From the NCBI RefSeq assembly GCF_026125785.1, contig NZ_JAHCKL010000008.1, positions 62,001 to 126,000 on the forward strand: DNA of 64,000 nt, in the 5' to 3' direction. A model generated the notes under the pieces. That model made no database searches. It was not told the origin of the DNA and was given only the letters and a program-made list of their open reading frames with translations. This DNA is from Hydrogenophaga sp. (GTDB lineage Bacteria; Pseudomonadota; Gammaproteobacteria; Burkholderiales; Burkholderiaceae_C). Made by a program: the position numbers and the translations under genes. Positions 24,521 through 32,498 of this stretch are shown here, piece by piece (the stretch's first letter is position 1; every line of letters starts with the position of its first letter).

Positions 24521-25125
24521 AGGTCGGGGCATGAGGCGGAGACGGAACTCGGGGTATGGGTGATGACACGGCCAGCCGCCGTGATCTCGACATCTCTGGC
24601 GCGCCGGCTGTCCGCCAGCGCGCCAACGGTGCTGCAGACCTGGAGGAAGCCGGACTGCGCGGCGCCGTTCATCAGCTTGGGCCGGCCATCGGCGCCGAAG
24701 GAAATGAAGTTCGCCACGTCGGCCGTGCCCTTGAGCGCGATGTTGGGCGGCGAGGCGGCCTGACTGGCCAGTATGGTTTCGCCCGTGTCCACGGAGGCGT
24801 CGGTCGAGGAGCGGGTCGTGTCCACGAAAACAATCCAGCCCTGGGTCCATTGGCCTGCGTTGGTGCATTGGGTGGCGTTGGCACTCTTGCACAGCGTGAC
24901 CCGCGTCCCACGCCGGATCGCTTCGGTGCGGGCCAGCGCCATCGCACTGACCAGGTCGTTGGTCGTTCCGGTCAGGCGGTTGGAAGCAATGGCGGACTGG
25001 AAACTGGGTACCCCGAAGGCCAGAATGATGGCCATGATCGCCACGCCGACCATGAGTTCGATCAGCGTGAAGCCTGCCTGGGCGGTGGAACGGTGCCCAG
25101 GCGAACAGGTAAATGAATGTTTCAC
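24517..25125 (-). CDS. FimT/GspH-type pseudopilin, first gene of minor-pilin cluster B
   Basis: 202 aa. GTG start; leader ends AQAG, mature start FTLIELMVGVAIMAIILAFGVPSFQSAI with Glu5. Then the GspH domain: LVSAMALARTEAIRRGTRVTLCKS, WIVFVDTTRSSTDASVDTGETIL. No Shine-Dalgarno is seen, but CACAAT lies six bases before the GTG, suggesting a leaderless message. Opens the cluster that runs to pilE at 17636. Confidence 0.88.
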   Translation of the reverse strand: MKHSFTCSPGHRSTAQAGFTLIELMVGVAIMAIILAFGVPSFQSAIASNRLTGTTNDLVSAMALARTEAIRRGTRVTLCKSANATQCTNAGQWTQGWIVFVDTTRSSTDASVDTGETILASQAASPPNIALKGTADVANFISFGADGRPKLMNGAAQSGFLQVCSTVGALADSRRARDVEITAAGRVITHTPSSVSASCPDL

Positions 25126-25131
25126 GGCTGA

Positions 25132-25137
25132 ATTGTG
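25132..25137 (-). promoter_or_regulatory. Possible -10 box of minor-pilin cluster B (leaderless type)
   Basis: CACAAT on the minus strand, six bases before the GTG start of the FimT-type gene, in the 146-base gap after nrdR. A -35 box is not obvious. Confidence 0.35.
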
Positions 25138-25271
25138 GGCGGGATACCCGCAGCCGTACCGGACAGACGCCGAAGTGCCGTCTGGGCAGGATGGACGGTC
25201 GAAGCCGTACGGAAGATCACGAAAAGGCCGGTCGGGAGGGGGAAGCTGCCTCGCGGAAACGCCCTTCCTGG

Positions 25272-25717
25272 CTACTTGCGGACCTCGTCCACCAGCGCGC
25301 GGAATTCGTCAATGTCCTCGAAGCTTCGGTAGACGCTGGCAAAGCGGATGTAGGCCACTTTGTCCAGCTTCTTGAGTTCGCGCATCACCATTTCGCCCAG
25401 GCGCGCAGCGGCCACCTCCCGGGCGCCCAGGTTGAGCAGCTTCTCCTCGATGCGCTCGATCGCCGAATCCACCTGCTCGGTGCTCACTGGCCGCTTGCGC
25501 AGTGCCAGCGAGAACGAAGCCCGCAGCTTGGCCGGCACATAGTCCACCCGCCGGCCGTCCTTCTTCACCACGGCCGGAAAACTCACCTCCGGGCGCTCAT
25601 AGGTGGTGAAGCGCTTCTCGCAATGCCCACACTGCCGCCGACGGCGAATGAAATCCGCGTCTTCCGAAACCCGGGTCTCCACGACCTGGGTTTCGAGGTG
25701 GCCGCAGAACGGGCATT

Positions 25718-25721
<4 letters not shown>
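25272..25721 (-). CDS. nrdR: Transcriptional repressor NrdR
   Basis: Repressor of ribonucleotide reductase genes that senses ATP/dATP. 149 aa, the usual length. N-terminal zinc ribbon CPFCGH ... [17 protein letters not shown] (four Cys), then an ATP-cone domain (about 49-139: [29 protein letters not shown] ... [13 protein letters not shown] is the family core). Starts in ATGA overlap with glyA. nrdR upstream of ribD is a widely conserved order, here interrupted by pilin cluster B. Confidence 0.97.
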
Positions 25722-26962
<1,241 letters not shown>

Positions 26963-27178
26963 GGCAGTCCTTCAAGACGTGGAACCTTGCGCGAAGACAA
27001 GGGCTGCCCAGGCGAACGGCTGAACACCGGAGCGGGTCCGGCGGCACGCTTCCCAGTGGTTGTCCCTGCGCCGGTCGTGCAAGCGTCCAGGCAGGGGGGC
27101 CACGTCAGCGCAGTCTGAGAGCCAGAGGTTCCCGGATGCGCCTATCGCCAGTTGCGTACCCGGCTAGTTTAGCCGAGC

Positions 27179-28093
27179 TCAGGAGCGGGTCAGGCTGCCG
27201 CCAGCGGCCGGCATGGGGTGAAGGGCCGGACCCTCCGCCTCCAGTTCGCTGCCCGGTTTGATGGCCGGAGCGGGCGAGGCCGCATTGGCGGCCGGTGCCA
27301 CCACCGGAATGGGCGCGGCCTGCGGGGGCACATAGCGCGGCAAGGGTTTGCCTTGCGCCACGCTCTGGATGCGCAGGTGCTCGGCCATCACGCGGTTGAC
27401 GTACCAACTGCCGTCGGAAGTGACGGCGCCTACGTACAGGCGCAGCCCGCCTTCGATGGAGCCGGCGCGCTTGATGCAGTCCTGCAGCACGCGCACGCCC
27501 ACCCGCAGGTTGGACACCGGGTCGAAGGCGGCGAGCTGGCCGCCGAAGTCGTCGTACTTGTCGGTGTGCACGCGCGTGAGCACCTGCATCAGCCCTTGCG
27601 CGCCCACCGGGCTCTGGGCGAAGGGGTTGAAGCGCGACTCCACCGCCATCACGGCCAGGATCAGGGTCGGGTCCAGACTGGCGCGGGTCCCGATGTCGTA
27701 GGCCTCGGCCACGAGAGCCCCCAGGGGCTCGGCGGCCACGCGGTACTTGCGGCTGAGCCAGTAGGTCACATTGGCCTGCTGTTTGGGCAGGGCAGCGGGC
27801 AGTGCAGCGGTGACGCGGTCCACCGCGCTGGGTTCGGCGGTGTACACCGTGTCTTCGGCCTGGGCTTCCTGGCGCTCCAGCAGCCAGCCCAGCAGTTGCT
27901 GCTCGGCGCTCTGGCGCAGGTCGGCGCGCGCGGCGAGCGTGATGAGGGCCACAGCCAGCAGGGTGCCTAGCAGAGCCAAGCTGTTGTGCGTGATATCGAA
28001 GAAGCCCTGGTAGGTGTCACGCAGGGCGGTCTTCAACGAGGCCACGGCACCTGAGGTGCTCTTCTGTTGTGGCGAAACCTGGTTCGCGGTCAT
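27179..28093 (-). CDS. Membrane-anchored lytic transglycosylase (SLT domain)
   Basis: 304 aa. One N-terminal transmembrane helix (about 38-56, SLALLGTLLAVALITLAA) anchors a periplasmic SLT domain: DPTLILAVMAVESRFNPFAQ holds the likely catalytic Glu near residue 151, then GAQGLMQVL. Cleaves peptidoglycan glycan strands. The C-terminal 70 residues are Pro/Ala-rich. Start MTANQ chosen because AAGGAG lies seven bases upstream; an earlier ATG adds 21 residues with no ribosome site. Transcribed from the divergent promoter at 28240-28268. Confidence 0.88.
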   Translation of the reverse strand: MTANQVSPQQKSTSGAVASLKTALRDTYQGFFDITHNSLALLGTLLAVALITLAARADLRQSAEQQLLGWLLERQEAQAEDTVYTAEPSAVDRVTAALPAALPKQQANVTYWLSRKYRVAAEPLGALVAEAYDIGTRASLDPTLILAVMAVESRFNPFAQSPVGAQGLMQVLTRVHTDKYDDFGGQLAAFDPVSNLRVGVRVLQDCIKRAGSIEGGLRLYVGAVTSDGSWYVNRVMAEHLRIQSVAQGKPLPRYVPPQAAPIPVVAPAANAASPAPAIKPGSELEAEGPALHPMPAAGGSLTRS

Positions 28094-28239
28094 GTCGTCG
28101 CTCCTTGAGCGCTGTCCGTTCCTGTCGTGGGGCGGGGCAGCGGGATGGGTCGCCATCGAACCTCTGACCTCATGGGAACAGAGGCTGACTTAGCCTTCTG
28201 GCAGCGTTGCGGGTTTACCCTGGACGGGCAAGCGAGCGG

Positions 28240-28268
28240 ATGGTAGGGAGTTGATAATATCCAGTCAA
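28240..28268 (-). promoter_or_regulatory. Sigma70-type promoter for the lytic transglycosylase gene
   Basis: On the minus strand TTGACT (28268-28263), exactly 17 bases, then TACCAT (28245-28240), in an AT-rich island unlike its surroundings. Predicted start near 28233 gives a 140-base leader. It overlaps the plus-strand promoter at 28251-28278, so the two would compete. Confidence 0.6.
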
Positions 28269-28278
28269 TGTTTATGAT
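28251..28278 (+). promoter_or_regulatory. Sigma70-type promoter for a plus-strand transcript without a recognised gene
   Basis: TTGATA (28251-28256), 16-base spacer, TATGAT (28273-28278); five of six consensus bases in each box. Predicted start near 28285. There is no recognised gene before the terminator at 28681-28715, so it would make a roughly 430-base RNA, or a long leader for the DUF748 gene. Confidence 0.55.
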
Positions 28279-28284
28279 TGGATT

Positions 28285-28715
28285 TTTTATTCATTTTGGT
28301 AATGAACAACTGTAAGTAAACGTTGAAAAATGGGCTTCGCTAGCGCCAGGCCTTGGTGGCACAAGGCTTTCAGCGGGGCGCTTCTGTTACGACCGTTTGT
28401 CGGCTGGCAAGCACCTTTCGCGTTCCAAAACGTGATTTCCGGGGGGTGAATGGGGAGAGGGCGAGCGATTGAAAATTCGCATGGCCATTGGTCGGCCAAC
28501 GTCTTGATCCCCGTACGCACCGGGAGTAACCTGAGGTCGTCTGTTCGATGACAGACAGCAGCCGATGACGCGGTGATCCGCTGATCGGCCCCATCGGGAG
28601 CAATCTGTTGCTTCCAGGCTGGAGGGACATCCAACTCCCACCGCCAAACCCGACGGCAAGTGCAGTTCGCCCGCCGTCAACCCCGGCAGATCCGCTCTGC
28701 CGGGGTTTCTTTTTT
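28285..28715 (+). ncRNA. Candidate structured non-coding RNA or attenuated leader
   Basis: Non-coding interval bounded by a good promoter and a strong intrinsic terminator on the same strand. Stem-loops visible in its 3' half: GTCTGT/ACAGAC (28539-28556); GCCGAT...ATCGGC enclosing GCGG/CCGC (28561-28589); GGAGCAA/TTGCTTCC with one bulge (28597-28615); GACGGC/GCCGTC (28652-28678); then the terminator. Only small open frames occur (longest from ATG 28330, 39 codons, no ribosome site). I compared it by eye with RNase P, tmRNA, 6S, SRP RNA and common riboswitch cores and found no match. Either a free sRNA or a leader regulating the DUF748 gene. Boundaries are inferred. Confidence 0.4.
28681..28715 (+). 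terminator. Rho-independent terminator, plus strand
   Basis: Perfect 10-bp stem CCCCGGCAGA / TCTGCCGGGG with a 5-base loop, followed directly by TTTCTTTTTT (28706-28715). There is no T-run on the minus-strand side, so it is directional. It stands 79 bases before the DUF748 start with no recognised gene upstream on its strand. Confidence 0.85.
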
Positions 28716-28756
28716 GGGGGGCTTCGTGGGGTGAGCATCTGGTGTGGGATGCGCTT

Positions 28757-28773
28757 GGGCGACACTGTCGCCC
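28757..28773. promoter_or_regulatory. Operator-like palindrome upstream of the DUF748 gene
   Basis: GGGCGACA-c-TGTCGCCC, a perfect 8-bp inverted repeat with one central base, 21 bases before the DUF748 ATG. The one-base centre is too tight for a full RNA hairpin, so a dimeric repressor/activator site is more likely. Protein unknown. Confidence 0.4.
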
Positions 28774-28794
28774 TGTGTCCGTTCTCCATTGCCC

Positions 28795-31700
28795 ATGAAT
28801 TTACCGACCTTCTCCTGGGCCGCCTCCCGCTGGCTGAGGCGTTTGCTCATTGCGCTGGGTGTCTTGGCGCTGGTGTGGCTGCTGAGCTGGCTGGCGGTAC
28901 CGCCCTTGCTGAAGTGGCAACTGGAGAAGCAGGCCAGCCAGGCCCTGGGCCGTGCCGTCACGGTGCAGCGGGTGGACTTTCGGCCCTGGTCGCTGGAGCT
29001 CTCGATCGAGGGCCTGCAGGTCGCCGGCCTGCCGGGGAGCGGGCCGCAGTTCACGATGGCGCGCGTTTACGCCAATGCCGAGTTGCAGTCGCTGTTCCGC
29101 CTCGCGCCGGTGATCGACCGCCTCAGCCTGGAGCAGCCCAGGCTGACGCTGCGCCATCTGGGCGAGGGGCGGTACGACATCGACGATGTGCTGCAGCGCC
29201 TGCGGCCGTCCGAATCCGGGAAGCCTGGGGAACCCAGCCTTTTCGCGCTCTTCAATATGAGCCTGGTCGGCGGGGAACTGGAGTTCATCGATGACGCCAA
29301 GGGCGTGACCCACCGCCTGACCCAGCTTGAGGTGGGGGTGCCCTTCCTGAGCAACCTGCCGTCTCGCCGCGAGGTGGTGACCGAGCCCAGGCTGGCCTTC
29401 GTGCTCAACGGCAGTGCCTTCGACTCGCACGCCAGCAGCACGCCTTTTGCCCAGTCGCACCGCACCGACGCCCGCGTGGAGATTCCCGCGTTGGACCTCA
29501 CGCCCTACCTGCCCTACTGGCCAGCACAGTGGCCCTTGCAGCCGCAGGCGGGCACGTTGGAGTTGGCGTTGAAGGTCGACTTCGAGGACCGGGACGCACC
29601 GCGTCTGGTGCTGTCCGGGGCTGCCGCGCTTTCGGGGCTGCGCATCGTGGAGCGCGCGTCCGCCGCGTCCGAGGCGGTGGCTCTGTTGTCTTGGGAGCGG
29701 CTGGCACTGGACCTGCACCGTGTGGAGCCACTGGCACGCCGTGCCGAGTTGACCCGGGTGCTGCTGAAAGCGCCGCAACTGCATCTCTCGCGCGACGGGC
29801 AGGGGCGTCTCAATCTTGAGCGCATGGCGCAGGCTTGGAGTGCTCCGGCTGTTGCTGCTGAAGTTCCCGCCACCCCCGCAGCCCCGGCCCCGCCGGCGCC
29901 AGACTGGCAGGTCCAGGTGGGGCAGGTGGTGCTGGAGAGTGGCTTGCTGCAGTGGTCGGATGCCGCCGTGAGGCCGGCCGCCGATCTCCGCCTGGAAGAC
30001 ATGCAGGCACAGGTGCAGGACCTGCGCTGGCCAATGGCCACGCCAGCGGCGTTCGAGTTGCGGGCGCGGCTCGGGCAGACTCCGCTGTCCGTGCAGGGCA
30101 GCGCCTCCGCCAGAGAAGCCCAGGCCCAGGTGGCGCTGGGGGAACTGCCTCTGCCAATGTTCGCACCCTACCTGCAGCAGGTGTTGGTACCCGAGGTGGA
30201 CGGCCGCCTGAGCGCCGACCTGCAATGGCGCTGGCAGGCTGCGCAGGACACCCGGCCCCAGGTGCTGGTGGCGGGGGTCTCCAGCCTGCGCCTGGACCGC
30301 TTTCGCCTGGGCCCGGCCCGACGGCCTCTGGCCAGCCTCGCCGGCCTGGAGGTGCGTGAGGCGGTGCTGGACCTCGCGGCGAACAAGGCCGACGTCGGGC
30401 AGGTGAAGGCACGCGGCCTGCAGGTTCAGGTGCTGCGCGAAAAGGACGGCCGCTGGCAGGCGCAGGACTGGGTGCGGGCCGCGCAGCCGGCCGCGGAACA
30501 AGCCCCAGGGGTACCTTGGCGCGTGACGTTGGCCGATGTGTCGCTCGACGCCGGCCATGTGGCGCTGGAAGACCGCCTGCCCGCCCGCCCGGTGAGCCTG
30601 GACCTGCGCCAGATCCGGCTCCAGGTGCGCAACCTGCAGCCGCTGGCCGCCGAGCAGCCGGACATGCCCGTCTCGCTGCAACTCCAGCTCGCGGGTGGCG
30701 AGCAGGGCCGTGTACGCGAGGCCGGCAAGCTGTCCTTGAACGGCAACCTGCGCCTGCCAGGGGAGGGCGGTGCGGGACTGAGGGTCAAGACACGGGTGCA
30801 GGCCGAACAGGTGCCTCTGCACGTGCTGGAGCCGTACTTTGGTGACGCTCTCAATATGGAGCTCGTGCGCGCCGACGCGGGGTTCCGCGGCACGGTGGAG
30901 GCCGCCATGCCGGCCTCGGGCTTGAGCCTGGCGTTGGAGGGTCAGGTGTCGGTGGATGACCTGCAGGCCAATACGCTGGCACCGGCGGAAGACCTGCTGG
31001 CCTGGAAGTCGCTGCAGGTGCGTGGGCTGCGGTTGGCATTGGCGCCTGGCCAACCTTTGCGCCTGGCGGTGCAGGAGACCGTGCTCAGCGACTATTTCGC
31101 TCGCGTGATCGTGGATGAGAGCGGGCGCTTCAATCTGCAAGGGCTGGTGAAGTCCAGCGACAGCGCGCCTGCGTCGGCGCAGGCGGCCTCGTCGCCGCCG
31201 GCCGACATCCGTTTCGGGCCGGTCAGTCTGGTCCATGGCCGAGTGCTGTTCTCCGACCGGTTCATCAAGCCCAACTATTCGGCCAACCTCAGCGAGGTCA
31301 CCGGCAGCCTCAGTGCCTTTGGCAGCACGTCGGCAGGCGCTCAGCCGGCCATGGCCGACCTAACGCTGCGAGGGCGGGCGGAAGGCACGGCGTCGCTGGA
31401 GATCGACGGCCAGCTCAATCCGTTGGCGCAGCCACTGGCGCTGGACATCCGCGGGCGGGTGCGCAACCTCGAATTGCCGCCGCTCTCGCCCTACAGCGCG
31501 AAGTACGCCGGCTATGGCATCGACCGCGGCAAGCTCAGTGTGGACGTGTCGTACAAAGTCGAACCCGATGGCCGCCTGAGCGCCAACAACCAGATCGTGC
31601 TCAACCAGCTCAGCTTTGGCGAGCGTGTGGCAGGCAGCGAAGCGCCCAATCTGCCGGTCAAGCTCGCGGTGGCCCTGCTGGCCGACCGCAACGGGGTGAT

Positions 31701-32397
31701 CGACATCAACCTGCCGATCAGCGGGTCGCTGAACGACCCCGAGTTCCGCATCGGCCCACTGATCTTTCGCCTGATCTTCAATCTCATCGGCAAGGCCGTC
31801 ACCGCGCCGTTTTCGCTCATCGCCAGTGCCTTCGGAGGCGGTCCGGAAATGAGCCAGGTGGCCTTCCCGGCGGGCCGAGCCGTATTGGACGGCGCGGCCC
31901 GCCAGCAGCTCGATGCGGTGGCCAAGGCGCTGGCCGACCGCCCGGCACTGCAGGTGACCGTGGTCGGCCATGCAGACCTCGAGTCCGAGCGCACGGGCTA
32001 TCAGCGCGCCCGGCTGGATCAACTGGTACTGGCCGAAAAGCGACGTGTGCTGGCCCGCACCGGGACGCCACCGGCCGAAGGCCTGACGGTCTCGCCCGAC
32101 GAATACCCGGCCTTGCTCAAGGAAGCCTACCGGCGTGCTGATATCCCCAAGCCGCGCAACCTCATCGGCATAGCCAAGGACCTGCCCCAGGCGGAGATGG
32201 AGGCCCTGCTGATGGCGGCAGCGCCGGTCTCGCCGGACCTGCTGCGCGAACTCGCGGTGGCGCGTGCGGTGGCGGTGAAGGACTACCTCGCGAGCCGTGA
32301 ACTGGCGCAGGATCGCCTGTTCCTGGGCGCGCCGTTGCTGGGCCGCCAGGGTGACAACTGGCGGCCGCAGGCCGAGCTCCGGTTGGCCCCGCGCTGA
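28795..32397 (+). CDS. AsmA-like DUF748 envelope protein with C-terminal OmpA-like domain
   Basis: 1200 aa. N-terminal membrane anchor (about 16-38: LLIALGVLALVWLLSWLAV), then a long beta-rich region with repeated DUF748/AsmA-type segments (for example RVDFRPWSLELSIEGLQVAG, FNLQGLVKSS, ISGSLNDPEFRIGPLIF). Around residue 1020 an OmpA-like module begins (FPAGRAVLDGAARQQLDAVAKAL ... VVGHAD), though the usual peptidoglycan-binding Asp/Arg pattern is only partly clear. Family members are thought to be inner-membrane-anchored proteins spanning the periplasm, akin to bridge-like lipid transporters; that role is inference. Start at the ATG giving MNLPTF; an upstream ATG is unlikely. Confidence 0.8.
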   Translation: MNLPTFSWAASRWLRRLLIALGVLALVWLLSWLAVPPLLKWQLEKQASQALGRAVTVQRVDFRPWSLELSIEGLQVAGLPGSGPQFTMARVYANAELQSLFRLAPVIDRLSLEQPRLTLRHLGEGRYDIDDVLQRLRPSESGKPGEPSLFALFNMSLVGGELEFIDDAKGVTHRLTQLEVGVPFLSNLPSRREVVTEPRLAFVLNGSAFDSHASSTPFAQSHRTDARVEIPALDLTPYLPYWPAQWPLQPQAGTLELALKVDFEDRDAPRLVLSGAAALSGLRIVERASAASEAVALLSWERLALDLHRVEPLARRAELTRVLLKAPQLHLSRDGQGRLNLERMAQAWSAPAVAAEVPATPAAPAPPAPDWQVQVGQVVLESGLLQWSDAAVRPAADLRLEDMQAQVQDLRWPMATPAAFELRARLGQTPLSVQGSASAREAQAQVALGELPLPMFAPYLQQVLVPEVDGRLSADLQWRWQAAQDTRPQVLVAGVSSLRLDRFRLGPARRPLASLAGLEVREAVLDLAANKADVGQVKARGLQVQVLREKDGRWQAQDWVRAAQPAAEQAPGVPWRVTLADVSLDAGHVALEDRLPARPVSLDLRQIRLQVRNLQPLAAEQPDMPVSLQLQLAGGEQGRVREAGKLSLNGNLRLPGEGGAGLRVKTRVQAEQVPLHVLEPYFGDALNMELVRADAGFRGTVEAAMPASGLSLALEGQVSVDDLQANTLAPAEDLLAWKSLQVRGLRLALAPGQPLRLAVQETVLSDYFARVIVDESGRFNLQGLVKSSDSAPASAQAASSPPADIRFGPVSLVHGRVLFSDRFIKPNYSANLSEVTGSLSAFGSTSAGAQPAMADLTLRGRAEGTASLEIDGQLNPLAQPLALDIRGRVRNLELPPLSPYSAKYAGYGIDRGKLSVDVSYKVEPDGRLSANNQIVLNQLSFGERVAGSEAPNLPVKLAVALLADRNGVIDINLPISGSLNDPEFRIGPLIFRLIFNLIGKAVTAPFSLIASAFGGGPEMSQVAFPAGRAVLDGAARQQLDAVAKALADRPALQVTVVGHADLESERTGYQRARLDQLVLAEKRRVLARTGTPPAEGLTVSPDEYPALLKEAYRRADIPKPRNLIGIAKDLPQAEMEALLMAAAPVSPDLLRELAVARAVAVKDYLASRELAQDRLFLGAPLLGRQGDNWRPQAELRLAPR

Positions 32398-32498
32398 ACC
32401 GGGTGCCCGCTGGGGCATGGGCCGCGAACTGCGGCGACAATACGCCTGGGTCCGCGCCGCTGTGGCGCGCGCCACGTTTCGTCCAGGTTTCTTTTTCC

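Noticed and set aside
26963..27178. Riboswitch in the glyA leader
   Set aside because: Only a short inverted repeat around a TAAACT hexamer was visible; no glycine, folate or SAM-type core.
28330..28449. 39-codon open frame in the intergenic plus-strand transcript
   Set aside because: No Shine-Dalgarno, ends well before the structured part, and composition is unremarkable. Kept only as a possibility inside the RNA candidate.
28285..28715. Assignment of the intergenic RNA to RNase P, tmRNA, 6S, SRP RNA or a known riboswitch
   Set aside because: None of the conserved cores I know (for example RNase P CRI, tmRNA CCA end and tag, glycine, TPP or cobalamin motifs) could be found.
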